Of a stretch of DNA of 64,000 nucleotides, positions 20,537 to 29,804 are shown piece after piece. The position numbers and the translations under genes are program-made. Position 1 is the first letter of the stretch; each line of letters starts with the position of its first letter. The notes under the pieces are model-generated. The model was not told the origin of the DNA. It searched no databases and was given only the letters and a program-made list of their open reading frames with translations. The DNA comes from Paracoccaceae bacterium (GTDB lineage Bacteria > Pseudomonadota > Alphaproteobacteria > Rhodobacterales > Rhodobacteraceae). The stretch lies in assembly GCA_902631295.1 (NCBI GenBank), contig CACOXV010000001.1, positions 1-64,000 on the forward strand. The letters are read 5' to 3'.

Positions 20537-20659
20537 TTAATAAAAGGGCCTCAGTACTCAGCCCATCTTATCCACTAAACCTTAGCAGTTTCGATTAATA
20601 TTACGTAAATTTCTTTGCTTTATTAAAATAATTAAAGCCGAGCATGAGAAAATGTGGAG

Positions 20660-20968
20660 TTATGCTGCTAAGTCGTCCATTGCCTTGCCGTAACATTCTT
20701 TGAGTTTGGCTCTTATCTCTTGGTCAGTAGCAAGATTGCCTAAGTCACCTTGAACCTTTCGGATGACATCTTCATCACCAGCTTCTTCCATATCTGACTT
20801 GATAACTTCTTTGGCGTAATTTTCTGCGTCACTACCAGACTTGCCTAAAAGCTCAGCTGCCCAAAGTCCCACAAATTTGTTACGTTTTGCCATCACTTTA
20901 AACTGCATCTCTGCGTCATTTGCGTACTTTGATTCAAAAGCTTTTTTTCTGTCATCGAAGGTGTTCAT
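20660..20968 (-). CDS. DUF1476 family protein (alphaproteobacterial F1-ATPase inhibitor zeta-like)
   Basis: FDDRKKAFESKYANDAEMQFKVMAKRNKFVGLWAAELLGKSG. Confidence 0.9.
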   Translation of the reverse strand: MNTFDDRKKAFESKYANDAEMQFKVMAKRNKFVGLWAAELLGKSGSDAENYAKEVIKSDMEEAGDEDVIRKVQGDLGNLATDQEIRAKLKECYGKAMDDLAA

Positions 20969-21209
20969 TCCAGCCCCATGGTTGTTATTTATTTATTTAT
21001 TTACATATGCGGTATTGCTTTGGTTTCAATAGTCTGAATCGTTTTATTTATACTTATCTTCAGCCGCTGTAAGCCACACATCTTGGCTTGACACTTTCAT
21101 ACACTACCAATGAGTTTATCTAAGTCGCAATTAGGTCCCAATACAGTACTTGTTACATGCCATTTTTTGTTTACTATCGGTAGAAAATTGCACCACCTGG
21201 AGAGCTTCA

Positions 21210-21623
21210 ATGTGTAAATTAAAACCAGTAATCAGCGCCCTTGTTTTCTCACTAATTGCCACCGGGCAGGTCCCTGCCGAGGAGGCTGCAGAAACACGCT
21301 TGTTAGAGACTAATAAGTGCGTGGAATGTGATCTCAATAATGCAGAATTGGAAGGGGCAAAGCTTAGAAGGGCAGACTTTAGTGGAGCATATCTTTATCG
21401 GGCGAATTTAGAGTACGCTGATCTTCGCGGAGCTAACTTTACTGGTGCAGATTTGAGTAACGCAAGATTTCGAGGTGCAGACCTTAGAAACGCAATCTTC
21501 AACGGTGCTATCTTAAAATACACAAATTTTGGTAATGCTGATTTAAGTGGAGCAAGCTTTGTCGATGCCAAGTTGAGAGGCGCTAGGTTTGCTAACACAA
21601 AAGTAGATGGCATACAGTTTTAA
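21210..21623 (+). CDS. Exported pentapeptide-repeat protein
   Basis: Signal peptide then tandem A(D/N)LXX repeats: ADLRGANFTGADLSNARFRGADLRNAIFNGAILKYTNFGNADLSGASF. Confidence 0.9.
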   Translation: MCKLKPVISALVFSLIATGQVPAEEAAETRLLETNKCVECDLNNAELEGAKLRRADFSGAYLYRANLEYADLRGANFTGADLSNARFRGADLRNAIFNGAILKYTNFGNADLSGASFVDAKLRGARFANTKVDGIQF

Positions 21624-21930
21624 TTGAATTAGTTATTCTTAAAAAGGTGATAGCTTTCATTGGGGAAAGAAAACACTTAGCATATTTTAGTTATTAATTT
21701 CACTGCAGACGCATCGCCTTAGTAATTTGATGCATTGGTCCAGGAAGACGCACCAATATTTACTAAAATCGATGGACGAATGCATTACCATCCATTTACC
21801 TTTTAACCTTTAAATTTTTAACTTTTATAAAAATTTTAATGCTTAAAAGCCATTATTTAAACCTTACCAAGTAAATAAAGAGACGCAGACTTGGGAGATG
21901 CCTGTGCCCCTTTATTTTTAAGATAAGGAT

Positions 21931-22013
21931 GTTAACTAACCTTGGTTAACACGCACTATTTTTGTCGTGACACATAACATTTACGCACCAAAGTTGAGTT
22001 TGGATCACAGTTT
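21931..22013. repeat. Intergenic repeat copy 3
   Basis: GTTAACTAACCTTGGTTAACACGCACTATTTTTGTCGTGACACA...TACGCACC...TTTGGATCACAGTTT. Confidence 0.8.
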
Positions 22014-22038
22014 CACATTTGCCATTGCAGCGGTGTAT

Positions 22039-22341
22039 TCATAAAGCCGTAAGTTGCATCACAATCGGGCCAACAAATTCTTCGACCATTACATTATTAT
22101 TATCTTGCGAAGATTTGCTTCTTGCCTCCTCAAGCTTTGAACGCTCTGCATTCGCTATTTCTTCCGAAGGATAGATGATTACAGCTTGGTGATGATTCTC
22201 GTCAATTTTCCACCACAGTACTTCTTCAGGAGGGAAATCTTTTCCGTAATTATCCCTGTAAACCCGCATCACTGATTGAAGATGGCTTGGATCTGGAACG
22301 CCATCTGACCATCGCCACTTAGTATAAACGGCATATTTCAT
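22039..22341 (-). CDS. Small conserved protein
   Basis: 100-aa ORF with good coding character, YTKWRWSDGVPDPSHL. Confidence 0.5.
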   Translation of the reverse strand: MKYAVYTKWRWSDGVPDPSHLQSVMRVYRDNYGKDFPPEEVLWWKIDENHHQAVIIYPSEEIANAERSKLEEARSKSSQDNNNVMVEEFVGPIVMQLTAL

Positions 22342-22394
22342 AATAGTCTCCTTAGTTCATGCTAAAATAACCTAATATGGATGCAAGATACTGA

Positions 22395-22658
22395 TCATTC
22401 AGTCATCTCTGACATCATATAAGCTTTATAAACTGCGCCATTATCTTTATCCCATTGAATTTCTGCGGGATCAGACATAAACGCACCCAACGCCTCCATG
22501 TCTGTACAATTCATTGCACACATGACCTCATTATTACCAAGATCAGCTATACGATATTCGGTTATCCATTGACCCATTGGCCCAGCCATGTCTTTTTCAA
22601 GTTTGCCCTTTATCGCATTAAAGCCAGCTTCAATGGTCCCGTGAAAAAAAATATTCAT
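22395..22658 (-). CDS. Small protein, paralogue of 19707..19970
   Basis: See 19707..19970. Confidence 0.6.
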   Translation of the reverse strand: MNIFFHGTIEAGFNAIKGKLEKDMAGPMGQWITEYRIADLGNNEVMCAMNCTDMEALGAFMSDPAEIQWDKDNGAVYKAYMMSEMTE

Positions 22659-22865
22659 ATTAGATCCTCCTAGTTATGTTTTGTAGGAGACATACACTCT
22701 CCTTATCCTGTAAATTGTTTTCCTTTTATTGATACGTATCCGATTGACTAGTACAAAATAGTACAAATTCTGTAGTTACCTTCTCACAGTTTTACGATTA
22801 GGTATTGGTAACCTCGATACACGCTCGAAGAATTAAACGTCTAGTCAAACAAAAAGGAGAAGAAA

Positions 22866-23135
22866 ATGTTTGCAACTTTTACAGATTGGTCGATGGACGT
22901 CCCAGAAGAAGGTGTTAAAACCGCAGAAGAAATGTGGCCCGAAATACAAGCAGCGGGTGCGCTCAGCATGCGTATTGTAAAAACAGATGATACAGGGGTA
23001 CGCAGCATGACTATGTGGCCTGATGAGGAAACTGCTCACAAAGCAATACATTCAATGAGAGCAAAAGGTGCGACAAAGTCTGGTGGCGATATTGTCGGCA
23101 GTGCTATGGGAACGGTTCTAGCCGAATTTGGTTAA
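22866..23135 (+). CDS. Small ABM-like protein
   Basis: Preceded by AAGGAGAAGAAA; FTDWSMDVPEEGVKTAEEMWPEIQAAGALSMRIVKTDD. Confidence 0.65.
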   Translation: MFATFTDWSMDVPEEGVKTAEEMWPEIQAAGALSMRIVKTDDTGVRSMTMWPDEETAHKAIHSMRAKGATKSGGDIVGSAMGTVLAEFG

Positions 23136-23201
23136 TTCTGCAGTATTTCAGTTCTAATATTTAATTGCAATATTCTGGTACTTGAGGAGACCGGGATGGG
23201 G

Positions 23202-23537
23202 TCAGCCTTTTGTAAGTAGCGGAGTTGCTCCGCTTTCTGTTCGCCATATTAATCCATCTTTTAACTGATGTACTAGCATCAGAGCTTCTCTATCACCTGA
23301 TTCATAACTTATTATTTAATGCTCTACATTTATGTCATCATTCTCATAAATACAGCGATGTTTTTCAACGTTTGCGGCAGCCATCCAGTTTATCATTTGA
23401 TCCCAGTCAATGTCATCCATCTTTTTAACTTCGCCATTTGAATGGCTAACCAACTCATAATCATCGTGATGACACTCCAAGAGGGCTTAATTGTCTGATT
23501 CATTCCATGCTTTTGTATATTTTTCGAAAAGGCTCAT
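23202..23537 (-). pseudogene. NTF2/SnoaL-like protein interrupted by two in-frame TAA codons
   Basis: MSLFEKYTKAWNESDN*ALLECHHDDYELVSHSNGEVKKMDDIDWDQMINWMAAANVEKHRCIYENDDINVEH*IISYESGDREALMLVHQLKDGLIWRTESGATPLLTKG*; stops at 23487..23489 and 23316..23318. Confidence 0.75.
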
Positions 23538-23557
23538 TAGTCCACCCTTCAATCAAG

Positions 23558-23959
23558 TTATTGATAGTTCTCTTTTTCTAATAGTTTGTTAGTTAGATCC
23601 TTTGGATGTTCCCGACCATCAAACCAAGGAGCATCTGCATAGTTTTCAACCTTTATACCATCCAAACACGCTAGGTTTACTACATATTGAGTTGGTGTGT
23701 TACGGGCATGGTGGTGTGTATGTATACCACAAATTGAACAAAACCAATGTTTTGAAGTATGAGTATGAAAAGTATATTCCTTTAGCTTTTTTTTACCTTT
23801 GATTACCTCTAAATTCTTAAGATCAACACAAGCAAAGACAGCATACTTTCTACTACACATCGAACAAGAACATCTCTGCACATGTTCAATTCCATTTGGA
23901 AGCATCAGTTTTATCTCGACAGCGCCACAATGGCAGGTCAATAAAGCAGAGTTTTCCAT
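23558..23959 (-). CDS. GFA/CENP-V family zinc protein
   Basis: LTCHCGAVEI, RCSCSMCSRKYAVFA, FCSICGIHTHHHAR. Confidence 0.85.
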   Translation of the reverse strand: MENSALLTCHCGAVEIKLMLPNGIEHVQRCSCSMCSRKYAVFACVDLKNLEVIKGKKKLKEYTFHTHTSKHWFCSICGIHTHHHARNTPTQYVVNLACLDGIKVENYADAPWFDGREHPKDLTNKLLEKENYQ

Positions 23960-23969
23960 ATCTTTCCCA

Positions 23970-24107
23970 CTATCCAGCAATCAAAAAGTGATAGACTGCC
24001 AGACCGATAACCAAACCCTTCAGGAAAGCAATCCAAGCAACACCATAGTCACTGATACCCAGTTTGGATTTCCAGAACTCCATTTGTCTTTTATGCATTT
24101 CAATCAT
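23970..24107 (-). CDS. Small single-TM protein (45 aa)
   Basis: Not in track. MIEMHKRQMEFWKSKLGISDYGVAWIAFLKGLVIGLAVYHFLIAG. Confidence 0.5.
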   Translation of the reverse strand: MIEMHKRQMEFWKSKLGISDYGVAWIAFLKGLVIGLAVYHFLIAG

Positions 24108-24109
24108 TG

Positions 24110-24385
24110 TTACCAATAAACCTCTACATCTTTATGACTATCTTTGTTTACTGCACTTCCTGTCTGCGCCAAAGAACTTTTCCCAACATAGACTAGACGC
24201 ATTTGGTTGTTCCCTTGAAAGCCACACTTCGTACATCTGGCTCTTCGCAGTACTTCATCACTGGTGATGTCCTCACCATATTCTTTTAACAGAGCTGAAA
24301 CTGGAACCATTGCGTTGTGCCGACAGCTATCATTCTTACATTCAATGTAGAAATGGTGAGACTTATTTCGTTTTAACTGGATCAT
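24110..24385 (-). CDS. Small zinc-ribbon-like protein
   Basis: ECKNDSCRHNAMVPV...RCTKCGFQG. Confidence 0.6.
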   Translation of the reverse strand: MIQLKRNKSHHFYIECKNDSCRHNAMVPVSALLKEYGEDITSDEVLRRARCTKCGFQGNNQMRLVYVGKSSLAQTGSAVNKDSHKDVEVYW

Positions 24386-24610
24386 AGCAGTATCTTATTC
24401 AGATTCGTGTTAATCTCCAATACTTCGCCAAACCGCTTAGCTTAACACTTTCATATGCAATAATATCTAACCGCAAGTTATTTCGTTTCACATTCCTAGC
24501 TAATAAAGAAGGGTGCAGTACAAGAAGTTAAATTTGTAAGTAAGGCTAGTTACTGCTTTGTATTCAAGAATTATTCTGTAGATAAAAAATCTGTCCATTT
24601 CACAAACACA

Positions 24611-25120
24611 TTACCAATATTTTGGATACACACGTTCAGATGCTAAATTATGATATATTAATGCAATTAGTGTGACTATAAATGCGCCAAGCAATGTAGG
24701 AGCCCAAAGGAACTCCCATTCTGGAATAATAATAAATATAGCAACAGGGTTTGAACAAGCTGGTGGATGTGAAACTCTTAGAATAAGCATCATACTTGTG
24801 GTAATTGCTAAAGCCAGTGCCATGCTCCACCATATATCTCCAACTAAATATAAACACGATAAACCAATTAACGAGGCTAAAAAATGGCCAACGATAACAT
24901 TTCTTGGTTGTGCAAAAGGGGAGTCTGGAGCCGCCATGACTAAAAATATAGAAGCACCAAATGATCCCATTATGACTGAATATTCTAGAGAGAAAGCTAA
25001 AAAACCTAAGGTTGATCCAGCAAGAAAAGCACCAAAAAATGAAACAATTACAATCTTAAGTTTTGGGAATGGTGGTAAATCCTCAGCTTGACCTCTAAAT
25101 TTGGTCAAAATGTTCTGCAT
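24611..25120 (-). CDS. HPP family membrane protein
   Basis: GSFGASIFLVMAAPDSPFAQPRNVIVGHFLASLIGL...HPPACSNPVA. Confidence 0.92.
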   Translation of the reverse strand: MQNILTKFRGQAEDLPPFPKLKIVIVSFFGAFLAGSTLGFLAFSLEYSVIMGSFGASIFLVMAAPDSPFAQPRNVIVGHFLASLIGLSCLYLVGDIWWSMALALAITTSMMLILRVSHPPACSNPVAIFIIIPEWEFLWAPTLLGAFIVTLIALIYHNLASERVYPKYW

Positions 25121-25454
25121 AATAATTTCTTAAAGTGTTAATAATAAAATGGAATAGTCCAAAACTTTAAGTTGGACACGAACTTAATCCATACTTAAAT
25201 CAAGACAGTTGCTAACGTACGTTTCGTATTTTCTTTGCTTGCTGGCATTCACGACTGTACTGAAATAGTGGTCAGTGTCCAGAAAAATTAAGCTTAATTA
25301 AAATTGGCATGCACTTGTTAGACTTGACTACAAAAGCAGCTGTGCGTACGATTTGCTTGGTAGATGTGAAAAAACACGCAACCTGCTCGCGCAGCAGTAT
25401 CTGATAGCCAGCCCCCAAAAAAATTAAACTTAAATCAACATTGGAGGAGTTCTG

Positions 25455-25538
25455 ATGGATAAAAGTATGTATTATGCGCATCGAGTAGCGATAAAAAACT
25501 CATATAAATTATACACCAATTTAAGGGATGCAGAATGA
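25455..25538 (+). CDS. 27-aa leader ORF overlapping LysR start (ATGA)
   Basis: GGAGGAG 5-6 nt before ATG; MDKSMYYAHRVAIKNSYKLYTNLRDAE; TGA overlaps LysR ATG. Confidence 0.55.
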   Translation: MDKSMYYAHRVAIKNSYKLYTNLRDAE

Positions 25539-26416
25539 TGTTATCTCACAAAGACCTTGAGTTAATGGTGGCCCTGTCGCAACATAAGAACTTTGGGAAA
25601 GCTGCGTCACATTGCAAACTATCACAGCCCGCATTTTCGCTAAGATTGAAGAAAATGGAAAAAATTACCCAAGCACCACTAGTAATGCGCGGTAATAGTT
25701 TTAAGGGTTTTACCCGCGAGGGTGACCTAATCCTTAACTGGGCTAACAAATTACTAGCGGACTCAGAAAGCATGCGACAGGAGATCCAAGCTTTAAAAAA
25801 CATAATAGATGGAAGGTTAGTGCTAGGCATAGTCCCCACTGCGATGTCATTTGCGACTAAAATATCAGCTAAACTAAGAAGAAAAAATCCAAACCTCTCA
25901 ATTGAAATACATTCCCTTACGAGTGATGAAATTTTAAAAAAAATAGAAAAATGTACGCTGGACGCTGGTGTGATACCTATTAAGAATTCAGATGATCATT
26001 TTGCTGATTTTTTATACGAAGAGCATTATGTACTTATTGCTCCTCGAACTCTTGCTAAATCGGGTAATAGTAATCTTACTTGGGAAGATGCCGCGCGCCT
26101 ACCACTATGTTTGCTAACAAATGATAGATATATAAAACAGCATATATATGATACTTTTGAACAAGTAAAAATAAACCCAAAAGTCGTTGTCGAAGCAAAC
26201 GATTTATCAGCGGTTATGGCACAAGTAACTACTGGTAACGCAGCAACAATCTTACCATTTAGTTCGGTAAATTACCTTACTAAAGTCAATTCTTTGCTAA
26301 TATTTGATTTGGTCGAACCCGTAGTCGTTGAAAAAATTGGATTAGTTTTTAATGATCAATCCGCCTTGAGACCAATTGCTTTGGAGCTCAGGGAACTCAC
26401 AAATAAACCGCTATAA
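25535..26416 (+). CDS. LysR family transcriptional regulator
   Basis: HTH HKDLELMVALSQHKNFGKAASHCKLSQPAFSLRLKKMEK. Confidence 0.93.
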   Translation: MMLSHKDLELMVALSQHKNFGKAASHCKLSQPAFSLRLKKMEKITQAPLVMRGNSFKGFTREGDLILNWANKLLADSESMRQEIQALKNIIDGRLVLGIVPTAMSFATKISAKLRRKNPNLSIEIHSLTSDEILKKIEKCTLDAGVIPIKNSDDHFADFLYEEHYVLIAPRTLAKSGNSNLTWEDAARLPLCLLTNDRYIKQHIYDTFEQVKINPKVVVEANDLSAVMAQVTTGNAATILPFSSVNYLTKVNSLLIFDLVEPVVVEKIGLVFNDQSALRPIALELRELTNKPL

Positions 26417-26553
26417 TCATATCGAATAACTACTTAAGAAAATACAATTAGATTGAATAGCAAATCTTTGCAATGCTGTTTTTAGCGAGCTATCCGATTC
26501 TGACCGCGAGCGGGTTTTATTAACCTATTAGCATTCAGAAAGGATAAACTTGA

Positions 26554-27750
26554 ATGAAAATTTTATGCGTATTATACGACGACCCTACCGACGGTATGCC
26601 AAATTCATATGCTCTTGATAGTCTACCAAAAATTGAAAAATATGCAGATGGTATGTCTCTTCCGACCCCCAATGATATTGATTTTACTCCCGGCGAACTT
26701 TTAGGGTGTGTGTCTGGTGAGCTAGGGCTTCGTAAGTTTCTTGAGGAAGCTGGACATACTTTGGTGGTAACCTCCAATAAAGATGGTGATAATTCGGAGG
26801 CCGACAAAGAACTTGTGGATGCCGACGTTGTAATTTCCCAACCATTTTGGCCCTACTATTTGACCCGTGAAAAAATGCAGAAGGCAAAAAATCTTAAAAT
26901 TGCTATTACTGCTGGAATAGGTTCTGATCACGTGGATCTACAGGCGGCTATGGATCACAATATTGATGTCGTTGAAGTAACATTTTGTAATTCGATCTCC
27001 GTTTCTGAACATATCGTTATGATGATCCTATCAATGGTGCGTGACTATCATACTCAGCACGCTATCGCCAAATCAGGTGGTTGGAATATAGCTGACGCCG
27101 TGAAGCGGTCTTATGACGTAGAAGGCATGCATATCGGCACTGTGGCGGCTGGTCGAATTGGTTTGGCGGCATTAAGAAGAATGAAACCATTCGAGGTAAA
27201 TTTACACTACTTTGATCGTCATAGACTTTCTGCAGAAGTTGAAAAAGAACTGAATTTAACTTTCCACGAAACTGTTGAGTCAATGGTTGCGGTTTGTGAT
27301 GTTGTTACAATAAACTGTCCATTGCATCCTGAAACAGAAAACTTATTTGATGCCCAAATGATCTCTAAAATGAAAAAAGGCGCTTACATCATAAATACTG
27401 CACGCGGAAAAATTTGTAATAGGGAAGCAATTGCGGAGGCATTAGAAAGCGGACAACTGAGTGGATACGCAGGAGACGTTTGGTTCCCTCAACCGGCACC
27501 AAACGATCATATCTGGAGAACAATGCCAAATCACGGAATGACGCCCCACACCTCCGGAACATCTCTATCAGCGCAAGCAAGGTATGCGGCAGGTACTCGT
27601 GAAATTTTAGAATGTTTCTTTGATAAGAAGCCTATCCGCTCTGAATATTTAATAGTACAGGGCGGTGAGTTAGCCGGAACAGGTGCTCACTCGTATAGCA
27701 AAGGTAGTGCTACCAGCGGTTCAGAGGAGGCCAGCAAATACAAAAAATAA
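26554..27750 (+). CDS. fdh: NAD-dependent formate dehydrogenase
   Basis: Full-length FDH: TAGIGSDHVDLQAA, VVEVTFCNSISVSEH, GTVAAGRIGLAALRRM, INTARGKICNREAIAEAL, YAGDVWFPQPAP, MTPHTSGTSLSAQARYA. Confidence 0.95.
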   Translation: MKILCVLYDDPTDGMPNSYALDSLPKIEKYADGMSLPTPNDIDFTPGELLGCVSGELGLRKFLEEAGHTLVVTSNKDGDNSEADKELVDADVVISQPFWPYYLTREKMQKAKNLKIAITAGIGSDHVDLQAAMDHNIDVVEVTFCNSISVSEHIVMMILSMVRDYHTQHAIAKSGGWNIADAVKRSYDVEGMHIGTVAAGRIGLAALRRMKPFEVNLHYFDRHRLSAEVEKELNLTFHETVESMVAVCDVVTINCPLHPETENLFDAQMISKMKKGAYIINTARGKICNREAIAEALESGQLSGYAGDVWFPQPAPNDHIWRTMPNHGMTPHTSGTSLSAQARYAAGTREILECFFDKKPIRSEYLIVQGGELAGTGAHSYSKGSATSGSEEASKYKK

Positions 27751-27767
27751 ACACTTTCCGGCAGTTA

Positions 27768-27800
27768 GCAAGGTTTCAAATTTCTGAAACCTTGCTTTAT
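27768..27800 (+). terminator. Rho-independent terminator of formate dehydrogenase gene
   Basis: GCAAGGTTTCA-AATTTC-TGAAACCTTGC then TTTAT. Confidence 0.75.
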
Positions 27801-27910
27801 CAACAGTTTAACCCCACCCAAACTTACAATACCCCCTGATCACTCTCAAAGACGTTTATTCAGATTAGGTCATTTGCTACGTATGTAGTAATTTTAATAA
27901 TGCGGACTAG

Positions 27911-28084
27911 AACCTATTTTATCGTCATGGTGACGAAAGCTTTAAAATCGCTGTAGCTATGGGAGTTCGTTCACATCATTAGAAGTTTGGAAATATGCCT
28001 GCAATCGAAAATTTACCTGGATCTGACGTAACAGCCATTGTTGTATATGTAAGAGAACTACAAAGGGCCAATGTAATATTTTAG
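27911..28084 (+). pseudogene. Decayed class I cytochrome c C-terminal fragment
   Basis: NLFYRHGDESFKIAVAMGVRSHH*KFGNMPAIENLPGSDVTAIVVYVRELQRANVIF*; in-frame TAG at 27980 where W is expected. Confidence 0.75.
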
Positions 28085-28168
28085 TTCCAAGATGACAAAT
28101 CTAATACCAAGTGATAGCACTTCCCTCTCTTCAAGAAATAACCAATATTAAAGTGACGCGTTAAAAAG

Positions 28169-29416
28169 ATGTATAGAGCTAAAAAGTCATTATTAGGTTT
28201 AATCTTTTCTATAATACTTCTTACGTGGGCATCCAGTTTTTCTAATGCGGATAACAGCTTATTTACGGCAATTGAAAAAGTCCCATTGCCAACTGAAGTT
28301 AGTGCACAAGAAGCCTCTCTTACAAGTAAAGATGGCATTTTGTATATGACTTGGATGGAAAATGTTAATACTCAAACTAAAGTTATGTTCTCAATGAAGA
28401 CTGCTAATGGGTGGTCCGAACCTACACCTGTTCATATTGGTCACGACCTTTTTGTGAATTGGGCCGATTTTCCTAGTATTGCAATACTTAGTGATAAAAC
28501 AATTGCTGTTCACTGGTTACAGAAAATTGGCAAGTCGGCTTTTGATTATCAAATTAACATAGCTTTATCGTCAAATAATGGAAAAACTTGGAGCAACCCA
28601 AAAATTTTGCATGAGGATCTTTCTCCAGTGCAGCATGGCTTTGTGTCAATGACACCTAGCAAAGAAAAATTACTTACAATTATCTGGCTCGATGGACGTA
28701 CTTACGGTGTTAAGTTGGGAGAAACAAAAAACGAAACCGAGGCTATGCAGTTACGCGCCACAACTATCACAAGTGACGGTATTATAGGTAAGGAAGTAGC
28801 AATTGATAAGCGCACATGTTCGTGTTGCCAGACTAGTATTACGGTGACAGATAAGGGAACAGTAATCGCAGCTTACAGAGATAGATCAGAAGGTGAAATA
28901 CGTGATATTTCGATTGCACGATTAGAGCAGAATATTTGGCAAGAGCCCTTTAATCTATACGACGATGGGTGGAAACTATCAGGATGCCCAGTTAACGGAC
29001 CAGCAATCTCGTCAATTGATAAGTTAGTAGCAGTTGCTTGGTTCACAGGCGCAAAGGGAATTTCAGCGGTGAAGATTGCGTTTTCTGATGACGACGGCAA
29101 AAGCTTTGCGACACCATTTATTATAGAAAACAAAGATCCCATTGGCAGAGTAGACTTAGAAATGCTACCAGATGGTGATGCACTGGTTAGCTGGGTAGAA
29201 TGGGTAGATGGTAACGAGATAATTAACATCTGCAGAGCAAGTCAAGAACATGGGTGTAAAGCTCAGGAACAGCTCGTTTTCAATGCATCTAATGCTTCTT
29301 TAAATTTCCCTCAATTAGAACGCGTCAATGAAGACATTTATCTTGTTTGGACCCAACCAGATGAAAATGGAGATAACTTATCAATGCTTCGTTTGTCACC
29401 TAAGCTAATCGATTAA
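28169..29416 (+). CDS. Exported BNR-repeat (sialidase-like) protein with CxCC motif
   Basis: Signal peptide; SSNNGKTWSNP, SDDDGKSFATP BNR/Asp-box-like repeats; KRTCSCCQTS. Confidence 0.75.
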   Translation: MYRAKKSLLGLIFSIILLTWASSFSNADNSLFTAIEKVPLPTEVSAQEASLTSKDGILYMTWMENVNTQTKVMFSMKTANGWSEPTPVHIGHDLFVNWADFPSIAILSDKTIAVHWLQKIGKSAFDYQINIALSSNNGKTWSNPKILHEDLSPVQHGFVSMTPSKEKLLTIIWLDGRTYGVKLGETKNETEAMQLRATTITSDGIIGKEVAIDKRTCSCCQTSITVTDKGTVIAAYRDRSEGEIRDISIARLEQNIWQEPFNLYDDGWKLSGCPVNGPAISSIDKLVAVAWFTGAKGISAVKIAFSDDDGKSFATPFIIENKDPIGRVDLEMLPDGDALVSWVEWVDGNEIINICRASQEHGCKAQEQLVFNASNASLNFPQLERVNEDIYLVWTQPDENGDNLSMLRLSPKLID

Positions 29417-29594
29417 ATTATTATCATATGTAGCTTTTTCAGTAAAAATGTGAGCGCAGAATAACTAGCAAGTAAAGCGGTCAAGGTTATGACCCCCACC
29501 CCATTGATCACAAAGTTATCAGTAAAATGTTTCCCCTGTGTTTCTCCACAAAAGTTTGAATTCTACCCTCGTATATCTAAGTCATTGAAAGTAT

Positions 29595-29671
29595 TGGCGC
29601 ACCGGGTAGGATTCGAACCCACGGCCCCTTGATTCGAAGTCAAGTGCTCTATCCAGCTGAGCTACCGGTGC
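29595..29671 (-). tRNA. tRNA-Arg(TCG)
   Basis: GCACCGGTAGCTCAGCTGGATAGAGCACTTGACTTCGAATCAAGGGGCCGTGGGTTCGAATCCTACCCGGTGCGCCA; anticodon loop CTTCGAA, encoded CCA. Confidence 0.96.
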
Positions 29672-29804
29672 CAATTTTGAAATCAAACAAATCTCAAGCC
29701 TCAAAATCACACGGTTAATTACAAGTGTCAACAGGATGAATATAACTATGCGCTAAACGGATATTCTGTAAAATGAAGCAAACCATTAATAGCGAGATAA
29801 AGTA

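Noticed and set aside
23217-23235. AGCGGAG-TTG-CTCCGCT hairpin as terminator of the 22866..23135 gene
   Set aside because: It lies inside the reading frame of the NTF2-like pseudogene (SGATPLL codons) and lacks a T-run, so it may be coincidental coding sequence.
21085-24480. Shared CTT(G/A)GCTT(G/A)ACACTTTCATA near 21085 and 24438 as another repeat family
   Set aside because: Only about 20 of 25 bases match in two places; could be chance or promoter-like similarity.
25272-25440. A/T-rich partially repeated segments (AAAAATTAAGCTTAATTAAAATTGG / AAAAAATTAAACTTAAATCAACATTGG) as a mobile element remnant
   Set aside because: Similarity is short and low complexity; no transposase remnant or terminal repeats found.
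29595-29671. tRNA-Arg as an integration site for a genomic island
   Set aside because: No integrase and no second copy of the tRNA 3' end seen in the window.
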